From the NCBI GenBank assembly GCA_018701395.1, contig JABIWU010000090.1, forward strand, positions 1 to 64,000: a stretch of 64,000 nucleotides of DNA, in the 5' to 3' direction. The DNA comes from Phycisphaerae bacterium (GTDB taxonomy: Bacteria; Planctomycetota; Phycisphaerae; Phycisphaerales; SM1A02). Made by a program: the position numbers and the translations under genes. Under the pieces are notes generated by a model. That model was not told the DNA's origin. It ran no database searches and saw only the letters and a program-made list of their open reading frames with translations. Below are positions 45,023 through 53,943 of the stretch, in pieces (position 1 is the stretch's first letter; the number at the start of each line of letters is the position of its first letter).

Positions 45023-45559
45023 TTAGAAAAACGGTGCAATCAAAAGCACACAAAAACAAATAGCGGCAATCCCAGATTTTCCAAGAATGCCTAGCACTCT
45101 TCCTATTGCTGCACCTGTTGCAGACTTCGCAAGACTGCCCGCGCTTGCCGGTTCTTTGTGCAATAGTTCGCCAACAAGGGCACCGCCAAATGCACCAAGC
45201 ACGGCTCCAATGAGCGTGCCAATCAAGGGTATAGGAATTGTAAAGGTCGCAATGAACGCACCAATCATACTTCCTAAAATGGCGCCAACCATGCCACGTT
45301 TTGTGCCGCCTCCCGCTTTTGCACCAAGACCAGCGGCAGCTGTTTCTAAAATTTCACCACAGACGGCAAGACCAAACGCAATTCCAATGGCGGACCAACT
45401 CCAAATTAAATTGTCACTCCAAAGAGGGTTGCATAACATAACCACTAGCGATCCTGCGACCATCAACCACGTGCCAGGCAAACCAACAAGGGTAATTAGC
45501 ACGCAGATTGATGCGTACAAAACAAAAATTACTAGTATTACTATAGAAATCCAATCCAT
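45023..45559 (-). CDS. DUF456 membrane protein
   Basis: A 178-residue membrane protein with four or five hydrophobic segments and Gly-rich motifs AGLGAKAGGGTKRGMVGAILG and GAVLGAFGGALVGELL, which define DUF456. The Gly zippers suggest a tight membrane bundle. Function unknown. It converges on pilB (1-base gap) and starts 12 bases from the divergent gene at 45571. Confidence 0.82.
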   Translation of the reverse strand: MDWISIVILVIFVLYASICVLITLVGLPGTWLMVAGSLVVMLCNPLWSDNLIWSWSAIGIAFGLAVCGEILETAAAGLGAKAGGGTKRGMVGAILGSMIGAFIATFTIPIPLIGTLIGAVLGAFGGALVGELLHKEPASAGSLAKSATGAAIGRVLGILGKSGIAAICFCVLLIAPFF

Positions 45560-45570
45560 TACGTTCTCAC

Positions 45571-47292
45571 TTGCTTATTGGGATACTCTCTGCAATCATG
45601 TTGGGCATGGTACTAGCAACAATACTTCCATGTATAGTAAGTTGTTGTTTTGTCGAGCCTCCAAACGCTGCAGATGCGTGGCGGGATTTTTTTGTCGAGT
45701 TTAGCAACTATGATTTTCCATCTATAGAACATGAAGATGGTTTTGAGATGTTGTATTACGAAAACGAAGAGTGGAGCGACGCATCGCACGCGATTCGAGT
45801 GCAACTGACCCCGCTTATTGAGAGGGCTCGCTCCATTGCTTCGAGTGAACAGTGTGATTGGCAACTCGAATACTCTCAAGGTCTCGACCTACTTGTGCCA
45901 CACTTTGGGCATTTGCGTGAAGTGCAAAAAATGCTTCATTATTCAATGCGTGGCGAATTGGATCTTGGGAATACTTCAGCTGCATTGACAGAAATGAATG
46001 CCATGATTGGAATTACACAACATAGTGCAGAATCTGATTTGCTTATTGGTTCCTTAGTCGCTCATTCCAGTTTCAAATTAGCAACATCCGACACGACTGT
46101 TATTGATTCAGCCACTGAAGCGGAATACGTAGAAACTGTTCTTGCTTCCGTAAATAATTTTGAAGATTTCGACCCATTTGGGGCTCGAGAGAATATTTCA
46201 AATGAAAAAAATATAATACTCAATTGGCTGAACAAAACGGATAGCCCAGATTTTGCTATCTTCCAATCCATCACAGGCCAGCCAATTGATACAACGAGTT
46301 TAGATATGGATGTAGAAATTGAACGATATTCGTATGCGATTGGAGAAATGGAAAAGATTTTTCAAATAAAAGACAAGGACGTAGCACTTGCAGCTGCAGA
46401 TCAATTAGACAAGGAACTGCAAGATGGGAAGTTGGGATTTTTGGCAACGGCTCTGTGTCCCACCGCAAAGAACCTGCTGAAAAACACATTTGCAGGCGAA
46501 AAACTAGTTACTGATTTTAAAAAGGTACTTCGAACCAAAATAGATATGCTTCGTAACCCAAATTCAGCAACGTATTTTTTAAAAGCCGTGTGTGCATACA
46601 ACGCTCTTGATGCAGTAGAAAGAAAGAAAGCAATTGCCGAAGGCAATTTTACAGTAGTTGAAGAACCACTTCGATTGTTCGCCAAAGCATGCTCGATGCC
46701 AGTAACACAAATTACGCTTGCTGAAACACCAGCAACCCCAGGGTGGATTGCACCTCTTTATTCGCTCGCCCTTGATTGTGCCGCTCGTGGGACACTAGAA
46801 GATAGCGCAACGCTTGCTGAGTTCATCGGGCACATGAGCATGCAATCTCGTTTTGCATCGTCCATTATTGCAGGTAAATTATTTTCTATGCTCAAATGGC
46901 ACGAAATTTCAATTGCTATAGAAAAAATTCCGATTGCGGATGCGTTTGGTCTTCATGGAAGTGCTCGAAGTGACCGAGAACGACTAAAAAAGTATTTTGA
47001 GATAGATGAAAAGTGGGATCCATCAAAAGCAAATGTGCTCGCGATGACATTAACTATTGCGAAAGAGATCAGCGCTCCTGACGAAAACCCTTCTGCGTGG
47101 AGGACACTCGTTGATGCTCTTGGAATTCCAGATGATGACATAGTTATTGAGGCAGTGCTTGAAGAATGGATACCAAAATCCCTACCAGACTTCGAATTGA
47201 AACAGGAGCAAGCGTTTAACGAAATGCTAAAGGAATTCAAAACAAAACTCGCAAGATCAGTTAAATCTATTCGCTCCAAAGGGCGTGAATAG
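45571..47292 (+). CDS. Hypothetical exported lipoprotein-like protein
   Basis: A 573-residue protein, unrecognised. The N-terminus is hydrophobic (residues 4-26) and ends in IVSCC, a possible lipobox-type Cys near residue 26. It has a mostly helical body with many Ala, Leu and Glu residues and no catalytic motif; repeated helix pairs suggest TPR-like or HEAT-like packing, but no consensus is met. The TTG start at 45571 is uncertain; ATG 45598 (MLGMVLAT) is an alternative. It is divergent from DUF456 and overlaps mqnB by 26 bases in convergent orientation. Confidence 0.72.
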   Translation: MLIGILSAIMLGMVLATILPCIVSCCFVEPPNAADAWRDFFVEFSNYDFPSIEHEDGFEMLYYENEEWSDASHAIRVQLTPLIERARSIASSEQCDWQLEYSQGLDLLVPHFGHLREVQKMLHYSMRGELDLGNTSAALTEMNAMIGITQHSAESDLLIGSLVAHSSFKLATSDTTVIDSATEAEYVETVLASVNNFEDFDPFGARENISNEKNIILNWLNKTDSPDFAIFQSITGQPIDTTSLDMDVEIERYSYAIGEMEKIFQIKDKDVALAAADQLDKELQDGKLGFLATALCPTAKNLLKNTFAGEKLVTDFKKVLRTKIDMLRNPNSATYFLKAVCAYNALDAVERKKAIAEGNFTVVEEPLRLFAKACSMPVTQITLAETPATPGWIAPLYSLALDCAARGTLEDSATLAEFIGHMSMQSRFASSIIAGKLFSMLKWHEISIAIEKIPIADAFGLHGSARSDRERLKKYFEIDEKWDPSKANVLAMTLTIAKEISAPDENPSAWRTLVDALGIPDDDIVIEAVLEEWIPKSLPDFELKQEQAFNEMLKEFKTKLARSVKSIRSKGRE

Positions 47293-47905
47293 AATCACTG
47301 ACTGCCTTGCTAAGGTTTCTCAGTGCAAGTTCGACATCCCATTGTTGCGAGTCGCGGTCGCCAGTTGTATTTGAAATTGCACGAATTTCAATAGCAGATG
47401 CACCAACTCTTTTCGCGGCGTGTACAACGGCGGCACCTTCCATTGCTTCACAAACGCAACCAGTTCTCGCTTCGATACATTCTGCTTGTTTGTTCGTACC
47501 ACTGCAAGTCGCTACTGTTGCAATCGGTGCCACGGTTCCGATGTTTGACAATCGTTTTAACATCCAATCATCAACAGGCACTTCATTGCCTTTAAAGTCA
47601 CCTAGGGAAAAGCCCATCTCTTCCATATTTTGAAAACCACTTGGTGTTTCCAGACCCTCTTCAGCGTAGACACATTTATTTGCAACAACAATATCGCCCA
47701 GTTGCACGCCGCCATTTGGAAGTGCGCCAGCAATGCCTGCGCTTATAATCCATTGAAAAGGACCGTCCGCCATAATTGCAGCAGTTGTTGCCACCGCCGC
47801 GTTTGTTCTTCCTATTCCACCCGCAACAACAAACGTGCCACTAGGGTTTCCGATTGCGTCTGCTTCTTCCTTCACAGCAGTGATGATGAGGATTCTGCGT
47901 GCCAT
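47267..47905 (-). CDS. mqnB: Futalosine hydrolase MqnB-like
   Basis: A 212-residue nucleoside phosphorylase-fold hydrolase. It opens with RRILIITAVKEEADAI and has SAGIAGAL and a C-terminal EMEGAAVVHAAKRVGASAIEIRAISNTTGDRD, in which the catalytic Glu and Asp of the futalosine/MTA-SAH hydrolase family are present. The NTTGDRD ending is typical of futalosine hydrolase rather than MtnN. It cleaves futalosine or aminofutalosine in the menaquinone pathway, consistent with mqnE in this window. The start is ATG 47905, 1 base after the hisS stop. Confidence 0.82.
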   Translation of the reverse strand: MARRILIITAVKEEADAIGNPSGTFVVAGGIGRTNAAVATTAAIMADGPFQWIISAGIAGALPNGGVQLGDIVVANKCVYAEEGLETPSGFQNMEEMGFSLGDFKGNEVPVDDWMLKRLSNIGTVAPIATVATCSGTNKQAECIEARTGCVCEAMEGAAVVHAAKRVGASAIEIRAISNTTGDRDSQQWDVELALRNLSKAVSDSIHALWSE

Positions 47906-47906
47906 T

Positions 47907-49151
47907 TTATTTTTTAATGTGTGAAATAATATCGCAGAGCGCAATTTCAGTTTGGTCGCCAGAATCCATGTCTTTGATAACCACATTGCCTTGTTCAAGT
48001 TCTTCGCCAAGAATGACAGCGAATCGTGTGTTCGTTTTAGCGGCCTCTGTTAGCAACTTGCCAACATTTCGAGTTGCGCGGTACGTCATTCTTGCGTGCA
48101 ATCCAGCTTGACGAAGAGTCGTGATAGTCGGCGCAAGTTGTTTATCCGCATCGCCACCTGCGCTGATCACAAAAACGTCTGGTCGTGGCAGGAATTCACT
48201 GCCATCTCCGAGTAATCCTTTGTCGCGTAAGACGAGCGAAAGGACGACGTCGCCCATCCCAAAACCTACGGCGGGCATTGATGGTCCGCCAAACATTTCA
48301 ATAAGTTTGTCGTATCTTCCACCGCCGGCGATTGCTCGTTCGTCACCAGAAGATTCGTGAATTTCAAAAACGATGCCTGTGTAATACGCTAGGCCTCTAA
48401 CAATGTTGAAGTCAAATTTGCACCACTCTGAAATTCCCCAAGCAATTAATTCTTCTTGTAAAGAAGTTAACTCTTCGTGGTCTACAACAGTTTCGCCATC
48501 AAATTGCGTAAAGGAAGCAAGGTCGAAGCCGTTCTCTTTAATTTTCGCCAAAAAGACATCGGGCGCCATTTTTTCACGTTTATCAAGCAACGTTAATGCG
48601 ATTTGCATTTTGTCGGCGCTAACGCCGCTTTTCTCCAACATGCTTACAACAACATCACGATGGCTTATTCGTACTACAACGTCGTTTTGTGTTAACCCAA
48701 GATTTGCCAGCGCTCGTATTGCAGTTGCAATTACTTCTGCATCCGCAGAGGGATTATCAACACCGAGAAGGTCAACATTCCACTGTTTAAATTCACGAAG
48801 GCGGCCTCGTTGTGGCCTCTCAGCTCGGAAGTGGCTGGGAATGCCAAACCATTTTGTTGGAAGTGTGAGTGAACGTCCTTTTGCTGCAGCCATTCTTGCG
48901 AGCGTAGGGGTAAACTCTGGTCGAAGAGCATAATCAATATCACCACCTGCTCGTTTGAAACTGAAAAGTTCGTTTACAATTCCGTCGCCGCTTTTGACAG
49001 TGTATAAATTTAAATGTTCAAAAGTTGGACCCTCAATTTCATCGAAGCCCGCGTTGATGGATGCGTTTCGCCAAGCTGCTTCAACATGTTGAAGCGCAGC
49101 TAAATCAGGAGGAAAAAAATCTCTCGTACCTTTTGGTGATTGGTATGCCAT
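47907..49151 (-). CDS. hisS: Histidyl-tRNA synthetase
   Basis: A 414-residue class II synthetase. Motif 1 starts near YQSPKGTRDFFPPD, motif 2 is in FRAERPQRGRLREFKQWNVD, the His-specific AIAGGGRYDKLIEMFGG motif and motif 3 follow, and the C-terminal anticodon-binding domain is present. The start is ATG 49151 (MAYQSPKG). The mutase gene ends 2 bases upstream; mqnB follows downstream, so the three are likely co-transcribed. Confidence 0.96.
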   Translation of the reverse strand: MAYQSPKGTRDFFPPDLAALQHVEAAWRNASINAGFDEIEGPTFEHLNLYTVKSGDGIVNELFSFKRAGGDIDYALRPEFTPTLARMAAAKGRSLTLPTKWFGIPSHFRAERPQRGRLREFKQWNVDLLGVDNPSADAEVIATAIRALANLGLTQNDVVVRISHRDVVVSMLEKSGVSADKMQIALTLLDKREKMAPDVFLAKIKENGFDLASFTQFDGETVVDHEELTSLQEELIAWGISEWCKFDFNIVRGLAYYTGIVFEIHESSGDERAIAGGGRYDKLIEMFGGPSMPAVGFGMGDVVLSLVLRDKGLLGDGSEFLPRPDVFVISAGGDADKQLAPTITTLRQAGLHARMTYRATRNVGKLLTEAAKTNTRFAVILGEELEQGNVVIKDMDSGDQTEIALCDIISHIKK

Positions 49152-49153
49152 AT

Positions 49154-50767
49154 TTACCACTCAGGCCCGCCACCATAGCGACCAAATACATCGGCCATTG
49201 CCTGCACCATTTCGCCAAGTGTGCACCGCGCTAGTGACGCTTCAACCAAACTGGTCATTACGTTTTGATCGCTGCGAGCAGTTTCACGAATGGTGTCAAG
49301 TGCCGCCATCGCAGCATCATCATCTCTCGATTTCATGAAATCGTTGAGACGTTCGCACTGATTAGTTTCAACCGAGTGTGGAATTTGCAGCAGGTTTACT
49401 TGTTCGTCGTCATTTCCATCAGGGTATGCATTCACACCAACAACGATTCGGTCGCCGGCTTCCATTTCTTGTCCAAACCGATACGATGCTTCTGCAATCG
49501 AACGCCTGAAATATCCCTTATGGATTCCTTGCACAACGCCACCAAGGTCATCTATCTCTGCCATAAGTTTGTTTGCATCGGATTCCATTTGGTCAGTGAG
49601 TGACTCGACAAAATAACTTCCTGCAAGTGGATCTACTGTTCGGTGAATACCAGTTTCATGCGCAAGAATTTGTTGAGTACGAAGTGCAACTCGAACAGCA
49701 GTTTCAGTTGGAAGACCAAGCGTTTCATCCATTGAATCAGTATGTAAACTCTGGCAACCTCCAAGAACTCCAGCCATTGCTTGGTAAGCAACGCGGACGA
49801 TATTATTGAGAGGTTGTTGTTCAGTTAACGAACATCCAGCGGTTTGAACATGAGTTCGCATTAGCCATGAACGTTCATTTTTTGAACTAAATCGGTCACG
49901 CATAGCGTGCGCCCAAATTCTTCTTGCGGCACGAAGTTTGCAAATTTCTTCAAAGAATTCATTGTGGCTGTTGAAGAAGAATGAAAGTCGAGGAGCAAAT
50001 GTGTCTACATCAAGACCACGCTTCATGCACGCTTCAACATATTCCATCCCATCACGAAGTGTAAATGCTAATTCCTGCGTTGCAGTCGAACCCGCTTCAC
50101 GGATGTGGTAACCACTAATGGAAACACTATTCCATTTTTTTGTATTATTTGTTGCAAATTCAATCGTGTCGACGACTAGTTTTACAGAAGCTTCTGGTGG
50201 ATAGATGAACTCGTTTTGGCTGTGAAATTCTTTGAGAATATCGTTTTGCAATGTTCCGCCTAGCGAGTTCCAATCGATGTCACGCTCTGTTGCCATTGCA
50301 AGATACATCGCCCAAATGACACAAGCCGGACCGTTGATTGTTTGGCTGACTGTTACTTTGTCGATCGGGATGTCTGCGTATAAACGGTGCATATCGTCAA
50401 TGGTGTCAATCGCAACACCGCAACGGCCAACTTCACCAGCTGACAAGGGGTCGGTACTATCTCGCCCCATGAGTGTAGGAAGGTCAAAAGCAGTTGAAAG
50501 GCCTGTGTTTGTTTTTCCACCTTTTGCATTTTCAAGTAAATATTTGAAACGGCGATTGGTGTCTTCGGCTGAACCAAATCCAGCAAACTGGCGCATAGTC
50601 CAGAGACGCGACCGATACATGGTTTCATGGACACCTCTGGTGTACGGGAATTGCCCTGGTAGGCCGATATTTGGGTCAATATCGCCATTTTTAGGGTTGT
50701 AGATGGGGTCAATGATGTATCCAGAAAGCGATACAGCATCTGCGTCATGTTTTTGCACCGTGGTCAT
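49154..50767 (-). CDS. Acyl-CoA mutase large subunit (IcmA-like; MCM family)
   Basis: A 537-residue B12-dependent mutase catalytic subunit without the C-terminal cobalamin-binding domain. TIM-barrel motifs include WTMRQFAGFGSAE, TLQNDILKEF, WNSVSISGYHIREAGS and THVQTAGCSLTEQQPL. The two substrate-pocket positions that are Tyr and Arg in methylmalonyl-CoA mutase are Phe61 and Gln184 here, as in isobutyryl-CoA mutase. A small subunit with the B12 domain is not in the window. It is the first gene of a minus-strand set with hisS and mqnB. Substrate assignment is an inference. Confidence 0.9.
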   Translation of the reverse strand: MTTVQKHDADAVSLSGYIIDPIYNPKNGDIDPNIGLPGQFPYTRGVHETMYRSRLWTMRQFAGFGSAEDTNRRFKYLLENAKGGKTNTGLSTAFDLPTLMGRDSTDPLSAGEVGRCGVAIDTIDDMHRLYADIPIDKVTVSQTINGPACVIWAMYLAMATERDIDWNSLGGTLQNDILKEFHSQNEFIYPPEASVKLVVDTIEFATNNTKKWNSVSISGYHIREAGSTATQELAFTLRDGMEYVEACMKRGLDVDTFAPRLSFFFNSHNEFFEEICKLRAARRIWAHAMRDRFSSKNERSWLMRTHVQTAGCSLTEQQPLNNIVRVAYQAMAGVLGGCQSLHTDSMDETLGLPTETAVRVALRTQQILAHETGIHRTVDPLAGSYFVESLTDQMESDANKLMAEIDDLGGVVQGIHKGYFRRSIAEASYRFGQEMEAGDRIVVGVNAYPDGNDDEQVNLLQIPHSVETNQCERLNDFMKSRDDDAAMAALDTIRETARSDQNVMTSLVEASLARCTLGEMVQAMADVFGRYGGGPEW

Positions 50768-50838
50768 TGCCTCATTGTAACCAACTAGCCACCATCAGTC
50801 ATCACGCTCTGTGTGCTTTGGGAAAGTCCCAAATGGAA

Positions 50839-51351
50839 TTACGGGTCGTATCCGTTAGAAGGGTTTGAGTTATCCATTTTACCGCCCTCTGCAGTCCACC
50901 AATCTGGTTGATCGTTTACTTCATCAACCCGCAAAGGCCGATCGGCGATTGGGTTTGCATATTCGCTGGAATCGCGCATTGTGACATCGATTCGGCGGGA
51001 CCATCTGTTGGGTACGGTCATTGAATTAGAAAGTGGGCCGTATGTCACATCGTCAGAAAATACTTCCCAGGACATCAAATCAGGGGTTAATACCGTATTA
51101 TCGCCGGAATCCGTCACGAAATCGATAACGAGTTTCTTGCCAACTGGTATTTCCATGACGAACAAGCGCTCGCCACTTCGAGTGTCGATTAAAGTGACCG
51201 TTTTTGGAAATTCCTCAGACGATTGGTAGGTCGCCGCGCTATCTGGGCCATTGGTAAATGGATTTCCACCTGGCGTGTACATTTGGCAACTTGGTAGAAA
51301 ACCGGCAATCGCGATTAATATTGTGCTTTTGATATGTTGCATAGTTGTCAT
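50839..51351 (-). CDS. Hypothetical lipoprotein
   Basis: A 170-residue protein with a probable lipoprotein signal: MTTMQHIKSTILIAIAGFLPSC, with lipobox LPSC and the lipidated Cys at residue 22 from this start. The mature part is Pro/Asn/Ser/Asp-rich with LIDTRSGERLFVMEIPVGKKL and a WSRRIDVTM segment. Function unknown. It is divergent from ispF and 71 bases downstream of its stop lies the mutase gene; a 7-base inverted repeat (50817-50833) sits in this gap. ATG 51351 is used; the next one at 51342 is possible. Confidence 0.7.
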   Translation of the reverse strand: MTTMQHIKSTILIAIAGFLPSCQMYTPGGNPFTNGPDSAATYQSSEEFPKTVTLIDTRSGERLFVMEIPVGKKLVIDFVTDSGDNTVLTPDLMSWEVFSDDVTYGPLSNSMTVPNRWSRRIDVTMRDSSEYANPIADRPLRVDEVNDQPDWWTAEGGKMDNSNPSNGYDP

Positions 51352-51391
51352 GGTACATCGGCATTTCGATTCAGGGGAGTACAATACTCAA

Positions 51392-51874
51392 ATGGATATT
51401 AGAGTTGGACACGGATATGACCTGCACCGATTAGGCACGCCAACCGATGGAGGCAAAAAGATGGTTATAGGAGGCGTATTGTTTGATTGTTCGGTTGGAC
51501 CAATCGCACACAGTGATGGCGATGCAGTAATGCACGCGGTTACAGACGCAATCCTTTCAGCAATTGGCGCACCAGATTTAGGCACATTATTCCCAAATAC
51601 TATTTCTGAAAATGAAAATAGAAACTCAGCTGAATTTTTAAACGAAGCGGTCATGCGATCAATTGAAAGCGGGTGGGTAATCGGAAACATCGATATCACC
51701 GTTATTTGCGACGCGACAAAAATTTCTCCGTTTAGAGAGCAAATTTGCGCAACCCTTCAATCACTAATCGGTGCACCTGTAAATATCAAAGGAAAAACAT
51801 TCGAAGGCACAAGCAAAGAGGGTGCAATCGAAGTGCACGCTGTTGCGTTAGTACAAAGAGGAAAGCACGAATGA
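51392..51874 (+). CDS. ispF: 2-C-methyl-D-erythritol 2,4-cyclodiphosphate synthase
   Basis: A 160-residue enzyme of the non-mevalonate isoprenoid pathway that forms the cyclic diphosphate from CDP-ME phosphate. The metal-binding start GHGYDLHRL is near residue 6, and GPIAHSDGDAVMHAVTDA and GTLFPNT follow, with NIDITVICDATKI and the C-terminal EGAIEVHAVALV. The start is ATG 51392 (MDIRVGHG). It overlaps the HD-domain gene by 4 bases. Confidence 0.95.
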   Translation: MDIRVGHGYDLHRLGTPTDGGKKMVIGGVLFDCSVGPIAHSDGDAVMHAVTDAILSAIGAPDLGTLFPNTISENENRNSAEFLNEAVMRSIESGWVIGNIDITVICDATKISPFREQICATLQSLIGAPVNIKGKTFEGTSKEGAIEVHAVALVQRGKHE

Positions 51875-52374
51875 AAGCACTTTGGCAAAATGCAGCAGCG
51901 TTTGCGGCGCAAGCACACCGCAACCAAACCCGTCACGATAAGCGACCATATGTTTCACATTGTTTTAGGGTTGCGATGACAGCGAGTATTGTTTTTGGTT
52001 TTGATGATCCAGAAATAATTGCTGGTGCTCTATTGCACGACACAATTGAAGATTGCGATGTTGATTACGATGAAATCTTAGAAGAGTTTGGACGAAACGT
52101 TGCAAATTATGTTGCAGCGATGACCAAGGACATGCGGCTCGAAGAAGAAGAAAGAGAAACGAAGTATGACATGCAACTCGCCGATGGTCCATGGCAGGGT
52201 AGGCTCATCAAACTTGCGGATGTCTTTGATAATCTAACAGACACTCTTCCTAAAAAACGAAAAAAGTTTATGGAAAAAGTTGATCGAATTCTTTTTCTCA
52301 CCGAAAATGATGAACAATTACAAGATGCTCGCGAACAACTTCGCGGGTTAATGCACGAGATGACATCGTGTTAA
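51871..52374 (+). CDS. HD-domain hydrolase, SpoT/MESH1-like
   Basis: A 167-residue HD hydrolase. The catalytic His and HD pair are in SHCFRVA and LLHDTIEDCDVDYDEI, followed by NYVAAMTKD, the pattern of single-domain (p)ppGpp hydrolases (MESH1-like). It is likely a small alarmone hydrolase or related nucleotide phosphohydrolase. The start is ATG 51871, inside the ispF stop codon (ATGA); its stop overlaps the next gene by 7 bases. Confidence 0.8.
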   Translation: MKALWQNAAAFAAQAHRNQTRHDKRPYVSHCFRVAMTASIVFGFDDPEIIAGALLHDTIEDCDVDYDEILEEFGRNVANYVAAMTKDMRLEEEERETKYDMQLADGPWQGRLIKLADVFDNLTDTLPKKRKKFMEKVDRILFLTENDEQLQDAREQLRGLMHEMTSC

Positions 52375-53120
52375 TTCAATTCGCAATTGGTTTTTTGCTT
52401 GCGCTTGTTTCATCATGTATTCCTGCGCAATCTAATTCTGTTGATAAAATCCTCGACAACATTGAAAAAGCAGATGTCACTTCACTGACTGCAAAGATTT
52501 CTTACATAAGAACAGATCCTATATTAAACCGACGGGAAATTAGAACTGGTAGAGTATTGTTTCGTAAAACTGATTCTAATACTCGCGAAGCAGCAATTTT
52601 GTTTGACACACTAATTATTGGGCGAAGGCGTGAAGAAAAACTAAAGCACTACATCTTTTCAGGCAGATGGATGGCAGAGGTTGATCACGACAATAAACAA
52701 TTCATCAAACGAGAACTTGTCGCGCCTGGTTCTGAAAATATTGATCCATTTGAACTTGGAAACGGGCCAATCCCCTTACCCATAGGACAAACAAAAGAGT
52801 CTGTTCTTTCAAAATTTACAGTGACGCGGATTGCTAAACCAAGTGAGGGCTCATTGTCAAAATTAGATGATGCTATTGTCGGTTTGCACCTTGTTCCTAA
52901 AACGGAGGGTGAATGGGAATACATCGATTTGTATTACGACCCATCCAATTGGTTGCCAGTAGCAGTACGCACGGTTGAGGACGACGGGACGAAACGAGTT
53001 AGCCGCCTTAGTGATGTGCATGTTGATGCGTTAAGTGATGACGACAAAAAATTATTAAACATTGAAACGCCAAATCCAAAAGAGTGGTCAATTGATATAC
53101 GTCCTTGGTCAGAGGATTAA
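52368..53120 (+). CDS. LolA-like outer-membrane lipoprotein carrier/sorting protein
   Basis: A 250-residue exported protein with a signal-like segment (residues 2-20) and an unclosed beta-barrel type pattern. SLTAKISYIRTD and GRVLFRKTDSNTREAAILF resemble LolA/LolB-fold carriers that bind lipoproteins. Length is longer than classical LolA. It starts with GTG 52368, overlapping the HD gene by 7 bases. Plausible LolA-like periplasmic function, but the similarity is structural only. Confidence 0.6.
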   Translation: MLIQFAIGFLLALVSSCIPAQSNSVDKILDNIEKADVTSLTAKISYIRTDPILNRREIRTGRVLFRKTDSNTREAAILFDTLIIGRRREEKLKHYIFSGRWMAEVDHDNKQFIKRELVAPGSENIDPFELGNGPIPLPIGQTKESVLSKFTVTRIAKPSEGSLSKLDDAIVGLHLVPKTEGEWEYIDLYYDPSNWLPVAVRTVEDDGTKRVSRLSDVHVDALSDDDKKLLNIETPNPKEWSIDIRPWSED

Positions 53121-53163
53121 TCGGTTTCGGTAGTAACTAGCCAACCATAAAACAGGAAGTACA

Positions 53164-53943
53164 TTACGAAACTCTGCTAAGAATTCTGTTGGCAATTCTT
53201 GGGAATGCGCCAAAGCTTGTGCTTAACAGTCGCATCGTTACGCTTGTCCAAACCTCAGTCTTTGGTTTTTGTAAACAACGCACGACTGCGTTAGCTACTT
53301 TATCGGGCGATTGCATTAACCACGACGGGGTTTGAGTAGCAAAGTCAGACGTTTTTTTGCCACTTCGTTGTGCGCTTTCGTCGAAGAATTCTGTTTTTGT
53401 ACCTATCGGGTGGACAGTGCTTACGTAAATGCCGTCACCCTTAACTTCCATTCGAAACGATTTTGCGATTGCTTCAAGTGCCGATTTACTTGCGCTATAC
53501 GCACCGTGGCTTGGCGTCGCAAATTTTGAAAGGCAACTCGTGCAAAAAATGATATGCCCACTTTTGATCTTCACCATTTGATTTGCGGCAAGCGATGCAA
53601 GTTCAATTGCAGAAAATAGATTTAATTCAAACAAGTGTTTGACTTGGTCTGGCTTGTAATCAAGCATTTTTTGATCAAGACCGTGACCAGCATTGGCAAA
53701 GAGTGCGTACACATCACCAGTTTCCTCAAGAAGGTGTTGGTTAAAGCCTTGCTCGGTAACATCTCCGACAATATACGTACACATTTCGCCAAGGTCCGTC
53801 GCAAGATTTTTCAACCGATCTTCTCTTCGCGCAGAGATAATGCATTTCATTCCAGCATTAACACACGCATGCGCTGTTGCAGCGCCGATGCCACTGCTTG
53901 CGCCTGTTATTAGAATCGACTTCCCCTCAAGGGAAACTTTCAT
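53164..53943 (-). CDS. Short-chain dehydrogenase/reductase
   Basis: A 259-residue classical SDR. NAD(P) motif TGASSGIGAATA is at residues 13-24, NAG in FANAGHG near 85, and the catalytic Ser and YxxxK in CTSCLSKF and YSASK near 150. The basic residues after the second beta strand (SARREDRLKNL) suggest NADP(H). Substrate unknown. It overlaps the carboxyltransferase stop by 4 bases (ATGA) and probably belongs to that operon. Confidence 0.88.
   Translation of the reverse strand: MKVSLEGKSILITGASSGIGAATAHACVNAGMKCIISARREDRLKNLATDLGEMCTYIVGDVTEQGFNQHLLEETGDVYALFANAGHGLDQKMLDYKPDQVKHLFELNLFSAIELASLAANQMVKIKSGHIIFCTSCLSKFATPSHGAYSASKSALEAIAKSFRMEVKGDGIYVSTVHPIGTKTEFFDESAQRSGKKTSDFATQTPSWLMQSPDKVANAVVRCLQKPKTEVWTSVTMRLLSTSFGAFPRIANRILSRVS

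Noticed and set aside
50817-50833. Short hairpin TTTGGGA/TCCCAAA after the lipoprotein gene
   Set aside because: No T-run follows on the minus strand, and the stem is only 7 bases, so a terminator call is not supported.
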